From the NCBI GenBank assembly GCA_900540095.1, contig UQEO01000014.1, positions 1 to 29,544 of the forward strand: 29,544 bases of DNA, in the 5' to 3' direction. Position numbers and translations under genes: made by a program. Source of the DNA: an uncultured Collinsella sp. (GTDB taxonomy: Bacteria; Actinomycetota; Coriobacteriia; Coriobacteriales; Coriobacteriaceae). The notes beneath the pieces are model-generated. The model saw only the letters and a program-made list of their open reading frames with translations. It searched no databases and was not told the origin of the DNA. Of this stretch, positions 1 to 8,935 are shown in pieces (the first letter of the stretch is position 1; each line of letters begins with the position of its first letter).

Positions 1-997
1 TTTGCTAGCACCCCCGTTCTTTCTCGCGGATGCCGGCGGTAAAGGTGATGGTGTCCACGCCCGCCATGGAAGCGATCATGGAACCGGCCTGCTGCATAGC
101 CTTGTAGGCGAACATATCGAAGGCGAGCAGGCAGCGCTCGTCGCCCTCGGAGGCGCGCGTGCGGATGTCGCGGGCGTCGTTGGAGATACCCGAGATGGCA
201 AGCAGACCAGACTGCTTGTTCATCATGTCATCGACTTCCTGATAGCTGTAGCCGCCCTCGCGCTGGAGGTAGCACACGGTGGCCGGGTCAATGGAACCAC
301 AGCGGGTGCCCATCATCAGGCCGTCGAGCGGCGTGAGGCCCATCGTGGTATCGCGGCACACGCCGTCCTCGATGGCGGCAAGCGAAGCGCCGTTGCCCAG
401 ATGGCACGAAAGCAGACGGTGGCAGCGCGAGCCCAGGATCTCCTTGGCCATCATCCACTCATAGCGGTGGCTCGTGCCGTGGGCACCGTACTTGCGCACG
501 TGGTACTTATCGCACACGTCCTTGGGCAGTGCGTAGGTATAGGCGACCTCGGGCATGGTCATGTGAAACGAGGTATCGAAGACGGCGACGTTGGGCAGCT
601 CCGGATACTTCTCGCGGCAATACTCGATTGCTGCGGCCTCGCCGTAATTGTGCAACGGAGCAAGCGGTGCCACCTCAAGAATCTTGGCCATAACCTCGTC
701 GTCGACAACTGCGGAATCATCGAAGTGCCAGCCGCCCTGAACGATGCGATGCCCAATGCCATCAATCGTAAAGTCGGTCTTCTCAAGCTCCTCGAGCACG
801 CGAGCGATAGCAGAGCGATGATCGGGGAAAGGGACCTCCTCGGTCTGCTTGGCGCCACCGTTCTCGGAGTGGCCAAAAATGCCCATGTCCGAACCGATAC
901 GTTCGCAGTTGCCCTTGGCGAAAACCTCTCGGGTATCGGTATCCAAAAGCTGATATTTAAGGCTTGAGCTGCCGGCGTTGACAACAAGTACGTTCAT
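1..997 (-). pseudogene. ackA: Acetate kinase, frame lost near the C-terminus (3' part outside window)
   Basis: Acetate kinase makes acetyl phosphate and ADP from acetate and ATP, and runs in reverse for ATP gain in fermentation. The start has a good ribosome binding site (AAAGGAG). The N-terminal phosphate-binding NAGSSSLKYQ, the GHRIVQGG segment, HGTSHRY, HLGNGAS and MGTRCGSIDPAT are all present and closely match the paralogue at 1162-2340. Where the family has TAGIGE, this copy reads TAGIREKERGC and then meets TAG, after 330 residues instead of about 400. Removing one G from the GGGGG run at about positions 12-16 would give RGASK and an open frame to the window edge. A four-base duplication (AGAA) is another way to explain it. 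As written it lacks the adenosine-phosphate loop and the C-terminal metal-binding Glu region, so it should be inactive. Sequence error is not excluded. Confidence 0.72.
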
Positions 998-1063
998 GAG
1001 ACTCCTTTGCAGTGCAATACGGTCGACGCAGGCCCCTTAAGGCGGCCGCATTTTAATAAGAAG

Positions 1064-1080
1064 TTATCACAACTTGATAA
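1064..1080. promoter_or_regulatory. Inverted repeat TTATCA-N5-TGATAA upstream of the first acetate kinase
   Basis: A perfect 6-bp inverted repeat with a 5-base spacer lies in the AT-rich gap between the two acetate kinase genes, about 65 bases upstream of the minus-strand start at 997. Position and symmetry fit an operator for a dimeric regulator. No regulator can be named from the sequence; the half-sites are only loosely FNR/CRP-like. Confidence 0.3.
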
Positions 1081-1111
1081 ATAGCTATCAGTCATATCGC
1101 CCAACGAGCGC

Positions 1112-1150
1112 AAAAGAGGGGCCGAACGGCGCTCGGTCGTCCAGCCCCTC
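1112..1150 (-). terminator. Rho-independent terminator of the full-length acetate kinase gene
   Basis: Read on the minus strand, GAGGGGC and GCCCCTC form a 7-bp GC stem (arms 1144-1150 and 1116-1122). The loop holds a smaller CCGA/TCGG pairing, and TTTT follows at 1112-1115. It lies 11 bases past the stop codon of the gene ending at 1162, so the two acetate kinases are probably separate transcripts. Confidence 0.65.
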
Positions 1151-1161
1151 CCCTCTTGCAA

Positions 1162-2340
1162 TTACTTGCCGTTGACGATGCGCTCGACGTCGGAGGCGAT
1201 CATGAACTCCTCGTCCGTGGGGATGACGAAGATCTTGACCTTGGAATCCTTGGCAGACAGGCACCAAGCGCCGTCACCACGCAGGGCGTTGCGGGCATGA
1301 TCCATCTTGACGCCCATAAAGGCCAGGCGGTCGGCAACGCCGGCGCGGACCGCCGGAGCGTGCTCGCCGATGCCGGCAGTAAAGACCAGGGTGTCCATAC
1401 CGCACATAGAAGTAGCCATCTCGGCAGCCTTGGCGGCAATCTTGTAGACAAACATGTCGAAGGCGAGCTGAGCCTCGGGGTCGCCGGCAGCGGCGAGCTC
1501 CTCGACGTTGCGGCAGTCGTTGGTCTTGCCGCCGGTCACAGCCAAAAGGCCGGACTTCTTGTTCATCATCTCGTCGACCTCGTCGAAGGTATAGCCGCCC
1601 TCGCGCTGCAGGTAGCACACGGTAGCCGGGTCGATGGAGCCGCAGCGAGTGCCCATCATGACGCCGTCGAGCGGGGTGAGACCCATGGTGGTGTCCATGC
1701 ACTTGCCGTCCTCGATGGCGCACAGGGAAGCGCCGGAGCCGATATGGCAAACGACGACCTTGCGGGCCTCGCCGTTGGTCATCTCGGCGACCTTCTTGGA
1801 GATGTAACGGTAGCTAGTGCCGTGGGCGCCGTACTTACGGATGTGCAGCTTGTCGCAGACGTCCTTGGGCAGGGCGTAAGTCTTGGCAACCTCGGGCATG
1901 TTGAAGTGGAAAGCGGTGTCGTAGACCGTGACGTTGGGCAGGTCGGGATACTGCTCCAGGCAGTACTCGATAACGTTGGCCTCGGGGTTGTTGTGCAGCG
2001 GCGCCAGCGGGGCGACCTCGCGGATCTTGGCGAGAACGCCCTCGTCGACGAGGGAGGAGTCGCCAAAGTACCAGCCGCCCTGAACGATACGGTGGCCGAT
2101 GCCCTCGATCTTGACGCCGTTGGCCTCGAGGTCCTTCAGAACGACCTCGATGGCGACCTTGTGGTCGGGGAACTCGATGTTCTCGGTCACCTTCTTGGAA
2201 CCGTTGGCAGCGTGGGTGAAGGTACCGCCGGTAAAGCAGACGCGCTCGCAGGAGCCCTTTGCGGACACCTTGTGGGACTTGGTATCGATGACCTGATACT
2301 TGAGGGTCGAAGATCCTGCGTTGACGACCAGAACGTTCAT
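1162..2340 (-). CDS. ackA: Acetate kinase, full length
   Basis: This 392-residue protein has the expected length for cytoplasmic acetate kinase, the substrate-level phosphorylation step of acetate fermentation. Recognisable elements in order are NAGSSTLKYQ (residues 7-16, Asn7 binding phosphate), GHRIVQGG (82-89, with Arg84), the DTAFH segment with Asp141, HGTSYRY (173-179), HIGSGAS (199-205), MGTRCGSIDPAT (229-240, with Arg232), TAGIGE (321-326, nucleotide loop) and PTDEE (374-378, metal-site Glu). AGGGAG precedes the ATG at a suitable distance. A paralogue follows in tandem at 1-997; the two share most motif blocks but differ through the body, so the duplication is not recent. No pta gene is visible in the window. 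Confidence 0.95.
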   Translation of the reverse strand: MNVLVVNAGSSTLKYQVIDTKSHKVSAKGSCERVCFTGGTFTHAANGSKKVTENIEFPDHKVAIEVVLKDLEANGVKIEGIGHRIVQGGWYFGDSSLVDEGVLAKIREVAPLAPLHNNPEANVIEYCLEQYPDLPNVTVYDTAFHFNMPEVAKTYALPKDVCDKLHIRKYGAHGTSYRYISKKVAEMTNGEARKVVVCHIGSGASLCAIEDGKCMDTTMGLTPLDGVMMGTRCGSIDPATVCYLQREGGYTFDEVDEMMNKKSGLLAVTGGKTNDCRNVEELAAAGDPEAQLAFDMFVYKIAAKAAEMATSMCGMDTLVFTAGIGEHAPAVRAGVADRLAFMGVKMDHARNALRGDGAWCLSAKDSKVKIFVIPTDEEFMIASDVERIVNGK

Positions 2341-2393
2341 GTGTCTCCCTACTAACAGGCGGTGTGGCGCCGCCAGGTTACATACGCTTCAAT

Positions 2394-2427
2394 AATAAAC
2401 CCAAACGCCCTCGCGCTCGGGTTTATT
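2394..2427 (-). terminator. Probable terminator after the MFS gene
   Basis: AATAAACCC (2394-2402) and GGGTTTATT (2419-2427) form a perfect 9-bp stem with a 16-base loop. It sits 16 bases past the stop at 2443 on the minus strand. The 5'-AATAAA arm gives a U-rich 3' stem end, but there is no long U tract beyond it. It also lies just upstream of the acetate kinase start region at 2340. Confidence 0.5.
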
Positions 2428-2442
2428 GCGTTGATATATAAG

Positions 2443-3622
2443 TTATCGGTGCCTAAATACGCATGGCCTTTGACTTGTAAGACGAAATAGCGCGGGGATA
2501 TACACCAAAGAAGAAATCCCGAGCGCGACAAGCAATATGACTCGAATGTCCGCGATGCTGCCCAACGCAGCATTGAACAGATAGAAAAGGATGGCACCCA
2601 CCGCCACCATCTGACTTTGAACCGAAATCAGTGAACAGCGCATCGAAGAATCAGCGGCATTTTGAAAAATTGAGTATTTAATTGGAGCAAATAACGAGTA
2701 GGCGACCGTCTGCAACACATAGAACACGGGCAGCAAATAGATCGGAGTAAAGGGAATCAAAAATAGAGCAGTCAGGGAAAGGCGCACGATGCCGCAAATA
2801 CGCGCAAAACGGCTCTTGTCGACATGAGCAATCACACTGGGCACAATAAGCCCCATGGAGGCCGAGGCAAGGAGCTGGACCGCAATGATCACACCCGAAG
2901 CGACGGCATTCATTCCGCGGCCCACAAGCAGCAGTGAGAAAAAGTCTTCCAGGGCGACAAAAGCAAATGCTTGAGAACAGTCCATGATGAACGCTGAACG
3001 AAGAATTCCGTTACACGCAATAGCGGCACCGATCATCTTCGGGCTAATTCCACGCTCAGGTGTCCCCGCAGTGCCCCCTCTTCGCATCTCTGGAATGCAG
3101 ACAACAACAATCAACGTCAACACCATTGCGATGATATCTGCCGAAAGACCAATGAGATATGCACCGGCAGACGAAATGAAACCGCCCACGCAAGCGGAGA
3201 TGGCATAAGAGGCATAGAAAACAAATCGCTCAACGACATTAAGTCTTACGAGCTGGTCCTGAGAGACGCTGTCAATGTAAATCGCTTCGATGGATCCGCT
3301 CACACATGCAACGGGCAAAACCTTTGAGAGCAAACGCGCCGATTAAAAGCAGAGGAGAACGGACGAAAAGCAGGGCGGCGTAGTATCCAAGCATTCCCAC
3401 GACGCCAACGAGACCGCTTGTCTTTCGTCCAAACCTATCAGCAATATAGCCAGTGGGAACTTCAAGGATGAACTTGCTCACTTGATATGCAATCATCATG
3501 CTAGAAATCGCTACCATCGAAAGCCCAACGAACTCAAGGTAGACAGTTAGGAAATACAAGATGGTGCTGAAGTTCGACAGGAAAACGAACGTCATATAAA
3601 GCAAAACCGTACGGTTTTTCAT
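2443..3622 (-). pseudogene. MFS transporter split by a one-base frameshift
   Basis: The gene starts at 3622 (ATG preceded by GGAGGG) and encodes a major facilitator superfamily transporter, probably a drug/H+ antiporter-like exporter. The N-terminal part carries two to three membrane segments and the loop 2-3 signature GYIADRFGRKTSG. It runs into KGFARCMCERIHRS and stops. The rest continues in another frame as ACVSGSIEAIYIDSVSQDQL and further membrane segments down to 2443. Deleting one base at about 3310-3311 (extra A on the plus strand) gives KGFARACVSGSIEAIY. The whole stretch then reads as one 392-residue protein, a normal MFS length. The remainder of both halves looks well conserved, so the break is recent or a sequence error. 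The adjacent LysR gene may control it. Confidence 0.8.
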
Positions 3623-3741
3623 GCTCCGCCCTCCAAGAGCCAGCAATCTAAATCAGAATCTTGGAAAAGCATGAGGGCAAAGCTGTCAGCTATGCGTTAC
3701 AAGGCGTCAATAATCACTTGACGTCTCGAAGCCAATTAATT

Positions 3742-4632
3742 TCACGAAGCAAGATGACGCAATAGGTGCAGAAAAACCGTCTGGTGTCGATCGGTCCAGG
3801 CATTTTGTCGATAGCAAAAATAGATGGGCAAGGCCACGTCATGCGAGGCTTCAATGGAGCACTCACTCACTTCTGATCCATCCGATGCGAGAGAGGACCC
3901 AGACAAACTCAATATCAATCCCCCGGCTTGAAGAAACTCAGCCTGAGCCCTGCTTCCGTATTCAACATCACGGAAGCGAAAATTGACGAGCTGGGCTTCA
4001 GGGCATTGGTTAATCACATTGAGACAGGGTGACAAATTAATGGGAACAGCGAGCCTGCCGCTCAGTAACTCGCGAATGGTCATGGCGCCCACAGATTGAT
4101 GACCCGCTGGACACGAAAGAACCTTGAGCTCCTTTTCACCCAAGTATTTCGAAGAAAGGACGCTGTCCCTTGGTTCCTCAAATGAGATGGCCGCGTCCGA
4201 AATTCCAAGCATAAGCGACTCAAAGCATGTAGCCGTTGGCTGATGCCACACATCGAGGTGAATATGAGGGTGAGAGCGTTCAAACGAGTCATACCAGTTT
4301 TCGGCAAAAAGACGCCCCCGCCCATGAAGGCAGGGGACGTAAAGACGAAAGTGGCCATCGGGCGAGACGCCGTCGTCCCTTGATTGAGCGTACTTTTTGA
4401 GATCGTCGACTTGCGCCAGGATCACGCGTGCACGACGCGCAAATTCTCTGCCTGCCGGAGACAAAACAGCCTCCCCCGCCGATCGGTCGAGCAAAACAAT
4501 CTGATACTCAGATTCCAACTTTTTGATTGCCGACGAAACGGCCTGTGGGCTCACGTGAACGGCGCGAGCCGCTTTGCGCACGCCGCCGTAGTTCGCTACC
4601 GCTTGAAGGTATTCGAGTTGAGAAAGCTGCAT
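3742..4632 (-). CDS. LysR-family transcriptional regulator
   Basis: This 296-residue protein opens with a typical LysR winged helix-turn-helix (residues 1-60: MQLSQLEYLQAVANYGGVRK, then a recognition helix around VSPQAVSSAIKKLE and the wing LLDRSAGEAVLSPAGREF). The rest fits the periplasmic-binding-protein-like effector domain of the family, and the length is normal. It lies directly upstream of, and co-directional with, the MFS gene, with about 120 bases between the LysR stop and the MFS start. LysR proteins usually control a neighbouring gene in response to a small ligand, so regulation of the exporter is the natural inference. The ligand is unknown. It follows the HIT gene by 41 bases and could be reached by read-through from there. 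Confidence 0.9.
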   Translation of the reverse strand: MQLSQLEYLQAVANYGGVRKAARAVHVSPQAVSSAIKKLESEYQIVLLDRSAGEAVLSPAGREFARRARVILAQVDDLKKYAQSRDDGVSPDGHFRLYVPCLHGRGRLFAENWYDSFERSHPHIHLDVWHQPTATCFESLMLGISDAAISFEEPRDSVLSSKYLGEKELKVLSCPAGHQSVGAMTIRELLSGRLAVPINLSPCLNVINQCPEAQLVNFRFRDVEYGSRAQAEFLQAGGLILSLSGSSLASDGSEVSECSIEASHDVALPIYFCYRQNAWTDRHQTVFLHLLRHLAS

Positions 4633-4673
4633 AGGTTACTCCAAAGGCAGCCAAGGCGACGGGCTGTGCGCCC

Positions 4674-5009
4674 TCAGATGAGGTTCTCGCCCAGGTTCTT
4701 GCCGCCGAGGACGTGCATGTGGAAGTGCATGACGGTCTGACCGGCGTTGACGCCCTTGTTGGAGATGACGCGGAAACCGTCCTCCAGACCCTTGGCCTTG
4801 GCGACCTCCTGGATGGCGTGAGCCATGGCGCCCATGGTCTCGGCAGGCACGTTGTCGGCGATGTCGCTGTAGTGCTTCTTGGGGATCACGAGCGTGTGAA
4901 CCGGCGCCTGGGGGTTGAGGTCGTCGAACGCGATGACCTGGTCGTCCTCATAGACAACGGTCGAGGGGATCTCGTGGTTGGCAATTTTGCAGAAGATGCA
5001 ATCACACAT
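4674..5009 (-). CDS. HIT-family nucleotide-binding hydrolase (HinT-like)
   Basis: This 111-residue protein carries the histidine triad HFHMHV at residues 95-100 followed by LGG, the defining motif of the HIT superfamily. The N-terminal CDCIFCKIA (residues 2-10) is typical of bacterial HinT proteins. These hydrolyse phosphoramidates such as AMP-lysine or AMP-NH2 through a histidine intermediate. AAAGGA precedes the start. It is the last gene of a minus-strand housekeeping run (rnd, YugP-like, xseA, xseB, HIT), 49 bases after xseB. The substrate in vivo cannot be read from the sequence. Confidence 0.92.
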   Translation of the reverse strand: MCDCIFCKIANHEIPSTVVYEDDQVIAFDDLNPQAPVHTLVIPKKHYSDIADNVPAETMGAMAHAIQEVAKAKGLEDGFRVISNKGVNAGQTVMHFHMHVLGGKNLGENLI

Positions 5010-5058
5010 AGCTGGTTCCTTTCTTACAGACCAGGGTAATTAAATTTGGTCGGGATGG

Positions 5059-5325
5059 TTAGAACGAGAGGTTGTCGTCGGTGTTGGCGGCCTCGCCGTC
5101 GGCGAGCACGTCGTTGCCGTCGACGTCCTTCAGGAGCACCGAAACCTTCTGCTCGGCATCGGACAAGCGGGTACGCAGGCTCTTGAGGAGCTCGACGCCG
5201 CGGGTGTAGCTCTCGAGCGACTCCTCGAGCTCCATATCGCCCGACTCCAGGCTGCGGATGATGAGCTCCAGCTCCTGCGAGGCCTGCTTGTACGTAAGCT
5301 GCTCGACCGGGGTCTTCTCTGCCAT
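5059..5325 (-). CDS. xseB: Exodeoxyribonuclease VII small subunit
   Basis: This 88-residue protein matches the XseB family: the helix YKQASQELELIIRSLESGDM followed by LEESLESYTRGVELLKSLRTRL, two amphipathic helices that pair and bind XseA, then an acidic tail. Exonuclease VII degrades single-stranded DNA from both ends to acid-soluble fragments. The start has AAAGGA at a suitable distance. It lies 42 bases downstream of xseA on the same strand, the usual order, so the subunits should be co-transcribed. Confidence 0.93.
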   Translation of the reverse strand: MAEKTPVEQLTYKQASQELELIIRSLESGDMELEESLESYTRGVELLKSLRTRLSDAEQKVSVLLKDVDGNDVLADGEAANTDDNLSF

Positions 5326-5367
5326 ATCTGTTTCCTTTCCTAAAGGTTTATCGCTATGAAACGCGGC

Positions 5368-6819
5368 TTACTCGACCGTATCGACCGTTGCCGCCACGTT
5401 GCCGTCTGCCATGCGCACGCGAATGGCGTCGCCGGGCTTAAAGGTCTTGGCACTCGTAGCCACACCGTCCTCGCTGTACGCGATGGAGTAACCGCGGGCA
5501 AGCACCTTGAGCGGCGACAAGGCATCGAGCGACGCGGCAGCTCGGCCCAGGTCGGACGCGGGCTTGCTGAGCATCGTGCGCCCCTGATGCTCCAGACGGG
5601 AGCTCGCAAGCGTGAGCGCATGGCGCTTGCCATCGAGCCCCGAGGTGCTTGCGATCAAGCGCTCGGGCAGACGCTCGAAGTTGGAGCGGAAGGCCCCAAC
5701 CGAACGCGTTATGGCGCCGGACAGACGATCGGCCGTCAAGGCAAGCTCAGACTCGCGACGCTCGACCATAAACGTTGGATCGTTGAGGCACGGGCGGCAC
5801 GCGGCCGCATCGAGCGCGTCGCCCAGACGAGCCGTATAGGTGCCCCAGGCACGACGACCGCGCTGGTCGAGCATTTCCAGATCGACCTGATCCGACCCAA
5901 TCATCGATGCCATCGCAGCACCCAGACGCTGATGGCGTGTCTCGAGCACATCGGCCAGCTCCGTCATAGCCGGCGCCACCGATTCTGCCGCTGCCGTTGG
6001 CGTGGAGGCGCGACGGTCGCTCACCATATCGCAGATCGAGGTATCGGGCTCATGCCCAATGCCCGTCACCACGGGCACGGGACAGGCTGCCACCGCACGG
6101 GCAAGCTCCTCGTCGTTAAAGGTCATGAGGTCCTCGAAGGAACCGCCGCCACGCACGAGCAAAATGCAATCGGGCGCCGGCGTAATGGCAGCGGCGCGGT
6201 GTAAGCCTTCAATAAGCTCTGCCGGCGCACCCTCGCCCTGGACCTTTGCGCCCACGCAGACAAGCTCGACGAGCGGGTTGCGACGGCGCAGCGTACGCTT
6301 GACGTCGTCGATTACGGCGCCCGAAAGCGAGGTAACGACCGCCACACGTGAGCAAAACACCGGAATGCGACGTTTGCGCGCCTCGTCCATCAGGCCCTCG
6401 CGGCGTAGCTTATCGGCCAACTGAGCCACCTGCTGACGCAGCAAGCCCTCCCCCGCCAGCGAGAACGAGCGGGCGACGAAGCTCATGCGACCCGTAGGCT
6501 TGTAGAGATTGAAGCTGCCCTTAAAGCTCACCTGCATGCCATCACGCAGATCGAAGGTACGCTTAAGGTAGGCGCCCTTCCAGATGATGCAGTCGACGGC
6601 CGCCGAGTCGTCCTTAATTTGGAAGTAGCAGTGGCCGCTTCGGGCGTTAGGACCACGAAAACCCGTGACCTCACCCAAAACGCTCAGCTGCGGAATGGCA
6701 TCGAGCGCGCCGGCGGCAATCTCCACCGCTTGGCTCACGCTGAGCTCTTTGCGCTCCTGCTCATCCGAACCGTCGAACTCGGCGGAAACGGTATTGCCGG
6801 TCAGATTCCAGCCTGCCAC
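5368..6819 (-). CDS. xseA: Exodeoxyribonuclease VII large subunit
   Basis: This is the catalytic subunit of exonuclease VII, which acts on single-stranded DNA in repair. The N-terminal OB-fold is visible (LSVSQAVEIAAGALDAIPQL, then GEVTGFRGPNARSGHCYFQIKD). The central nuclease domain holds PDCILLVRGGGSFEDLMTFN and the signature VTGIGHEPDTSICDMVSDRRA, the family's GHExD region followed by STPTAAAE. A long helical region and a C-terminal beta segment (SPLKVLARGYSIAYSEDG) complete it. I prefer the GTG at 6819, which follows AAAGGGGGC closely, giving 483 residues. An ATG at 6846 with GGAG upstream is the alternative. The length is somewhat above that of the Escherichia coli protein. Confidence 0.93.
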   Translation of the reverse strand: MAGWNLTGNTVSAEFDGSDEQERKELSVSQAVEIAAGALDAIPQLSVLGEVTGFRGPNARSGHCYFQIKDDSAAVDCIIWKGAYLKRTFDLRDGMQVSFKGSFNLYKPTGRMSFVARSFSLAGEGLLRQQVAQLADKLRREGLMDEARKRRIPVFCSRVAVVTSLSGAVIDDVKRTLRRRNPLVELVCVGAKVQGEGAPAELIEGLHRAAAITPAPDCILLVRGGGSFEDLMTFNDEELARAVAACPVPVVTGIGHEPDTSICDMVSDRRASTPTAAAESVAPAMTELADVLETRHQRLGAAMASMIGSDQVDLEMLDQRGRRAWGTYTARLGDALDAAACRPCLNDPTFMVERRESELALTADRLSGAITRSVGAFRSNFERLPERLIASTSGLDGKRHALTLASSRLEHQGRTMLSKPASDLGRAAASLDALSPLKVLARGYSIAYSEDGVATSAKTFKPGDAIRVRMADGNVAATVDTVE

Positions 6820-6934
6820 GCAGCCCCCTTTCGTCATCGTGCACATGGGCTCCGGCCCTGCGCAAATTCAAGTCCAACACATAGTACAGCGCCGCGAGGA
6901 CACGAATCCCCACGGCGCCTGTCAAGCCTATTTG

Positions 6935-7639
6935 TTATCGGTTGGAGTTTCTGTTGTAGCGGGCCATCAGGTAGAGCAGCTGAATAATCGAGGTGAGCGC
7001 CGCCGCCACGTAGGTGAGCGCGGCTGCCGTCAGCACCTTCTTGGCACCGTTGACCTGCTTGGAACTCATGCCCGACTGCTCGATATACGCCACGGCGCGG
7101 CGACTGGCATCGATCTCGACCGGCAGCGTAACCAGCTGGAACAGCACGCTAAACGAGAAGAAGACCAGCGCGAGGGTCGTGAGACCCGCGATGTTCATGA
7201 ACAGGCCCATGAGCAGCACGATCGTCCAGGTGTTCTGGGTAAGGTTGACGACGGGGACCAGGGCGGTGCGCACTTTCATCATGGCGTAACCGCTTTGGCG
7301 CTGGGCAGCATGGCCCGCCTCATGGCAGGCCACGGCAACGCTTGCGACCGACCCGCCCGAACGGTTAGCATCCGACAGATACAGGTTGTTATCCTGCGGG
7401 TTGTAATGATCGGTGAGCTCGCCGGCAACGCCCTTGATGCCCACGGCGCTACAACCGTTGGCATCGAGCATGCGGCGAGCGACCGTGGCACCCGTATCGC
7501 CGTCCGAGCGCACCTTAGACCACGTCTTGTACGTCGAGTTGATATAGCTCTGCGCGGCAAGGCCGAGCACCGTGCAGACAAGAACAACCAGCAGGTACAG
7601 CGGGTCAATGCCAAAGCCGTATCCATAGTAATAAGGCAT
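6935..7639 (-). CDS. Zinc metallopeptidase, membrane-bound, YugP family
   Basis: This 234-residue protein has an N-terminal membrane segment (IDPLYLLVVLVCTVLGLAAQ), then a cytoplasmic or juxtamembrane region with ARRMLDANGC and LYLSDANRSG, and the zincin motif HEAGH at residues 106-110. Two further hydrophobic segments follow (around VPVVNLTQNTWTIVLLMGLF and IAGLTTLALVFFSF), then VEIDASRRAVAYIEQSG. This layout and the motif order are those of the YugP/DUF neutral zinc metallopeptidase family. It lies 64 bases downstream of rnd and upstream of xseA. Substrates are not known for the family in general. Confidence 0.9.
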   Translation of the reverse strand: MPYYYGYGFGIDPLYLLVVLVCTVLGLAAQSYINSTYKTWSKVRSDGDTGATVARRMLDANGCSAVGIKGVAGELTDHYNPQDNNLYLSDANRSGGSVASVAVACHEAGHAAQRQSGYAMMKVRTALVPVVNLTQNTWTIVLLMGLFMNIAGLTTLALVFFSFSVLFQLVTLPVEIDASRRAVAYIEQSGMSSKQVNGAKKVLTAAALTYVAAALTSIIQLLYLMARYNRNSNR

Positions 7640-7703
7640 GCGAATTCCTCCGAATCGAGTTACACGTTGGAGGCATTCTACCCACTCAGCCGGCTAGGCT
7701 TCC

Positions 7704-8837
7704 CTATAACAACTCAATCTTTCCGTCCTTCACGGTGAGCCCCATATTGCCGGAAAGCAGATCGTCCAGGCGCGAGCCCACGAGCTCAAAGCGCCAGCCT
7801 TCGCGCAGGGGGCTCTGCTCGGGATGCTCAATATAGTCGGCCAGGTCATCGCGCGAGGCAATGACCGAGGTCGCCACGCCCGAGCGCTCGGCAACCAGAC
7901 GAATAAGCGCGTACATGAGATCCGTCACGCTCTCCAACTCCGGCGAAATCTGACGGTGCCCGCGCACCATGAGCGGCAGGCGATCGTGTGGGCAGCTCGC
8001 ACCGCGCTTAATGGCCATGAGTGCGCCGTCCACGTCGCGCTCACCCAGCTGATCGGTGCCGCGGATGCTGCGGAACTCCTCAACGCGCACAGGATTGCGC
8101 TTGACGAGCGCCAGCAGCGTATCGTCGGACATGACCCACTTGCGCGGGATGTTGCGGCGCTCGGCGCGGTCCTCGCGCCAAGCGGCAAGCTCACGCGCGA
8201 TGCCCAACTGGTGGCGGCTACAGGAGTTGATGCGCTTGACCTTGCGGAATGCCTCGTGACGATCGGCGCGGTAGTGCGACTCGTCGGCCAGCGGGCGCAG
8301 CTCGTCGAGCACCCAGTCCACCCGGCCCAGCTCGCGCAGGCGACTCATCATCTCGGTATAGGCGACAATCAGGTACTTGACGTCATCGATCGCGTACTCG
8401 ATCTGCTTATCGGTCAACGGGCGGCGCGACCAGTCGGTCAGTGACTCGGTCTTGGGCAATGAGACGCCGCAAAACGTCTGCACGAGCGCGCCGTAGGAAA
8501 TCTGCTGGCGCTCGCCCAAAAAGGCGGCGGCCACCTGCGTGTCAAAAATGGGACGCGGCAGCACGCCCACGGTATGGAGCATAACCTCCATATCCTGCGA
8601 GCAAGCGTGAAACACCTTGGTCACGCTCTCATCGCCCATAAGCTCGGCCAGCGGCGACAGGTCGTCGATCACCAGAGGATCGACCGCGACGCTCTCGGCA
8701 GGGGTGGCAATCTGGACCAAGCACAGGCGCGGGTGGAACGTGCGCTCGCGCAAAAACTCGGTATCGACGGCAATCGCGTCGAACTCGCGGGCGCGTTGGC
8801 AAAAGTCGAGTAGAGCCTGATGTGTGGAAATGTACAT
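7704..8837 (-). CDS. rnd: Ribonuclease D
   Basis: This is a 3'-5' exoribonuclease of the DEDD superfamily, acting in tRNA 3' maturation and RNA turnover. The exonuclease motifs are visible in order: AVDTEFLRERTFHPRLCLVQ (Exo I Asp and Glu), the region around KVFHACSQDMEVM (Exo II), and YAIDDVKYLIVAYTEM (Exo III, with the Tyr and Asp of DEDDy). An HRDC-like helical domain follows (LGIARELAAWREDRAERRN, then PRKWVMSDDTLLALVKRNP). The ATG at 8837 (MYISTHQALL) is preferred because it starts exactly at the conserved fold; an upstream GTG at 8873 would add 12 unconserved residues. It is divergent from the lipid kinase gene at 8936. Confidence 0.92.
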   Translation of the reverse strand: MYISTHQALLDFCQRAREFDAIAVDTEFLRERTFHPRLCLVQIATPAESVAVDPLVIDDLSPLAELMGDESVTKVFHACSQDMEVMLHTVGVLPRPIFDTQVAAAFLGERQQISYGALVQTFCGVSLPKTESLTDWSRRPLTDKQIEYAIDDVKYLIVAYTEMMSRLRELGRVDWVLDELRPLADESHYRADRHEAFRKVKRINSCSRHQLGIARELAAWREDRAERRNIPRKWVMSDDTLLALVKRNPVRVEEFRSIRGTDQLGERDVDGALMAIKRGASCPHDRLPLMVRGHRQISPELESVTDLMYALIRLVAERSGVATSVIASRDDLADYIEHPEQSPLREGWRFELVGSRLDDLLSGNMGLTVKDGKIELL

Positions 8838-8935
8838 ATCAACCCATCGAATAAGGTTAGGCCCGAAAAACACGGGTAGGATATCGGCATTGCCCTACAA
8901 CTATACTCGGTTAGTCACAGAACGGGAACGTAAGT

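Noticed and set aside
1156..2355. A 399-codon open frame on the plus strand opposite the full-length acetate kinase
   Set aside because: Antisense shadow; the minus-strand frame carries all acetate kinase motifs.
4632..4674. Possible terminator between the HIT gene and the LysR gene
   Set aside because: Only a 4-bp GGGC/GCCC stem without a U tract.
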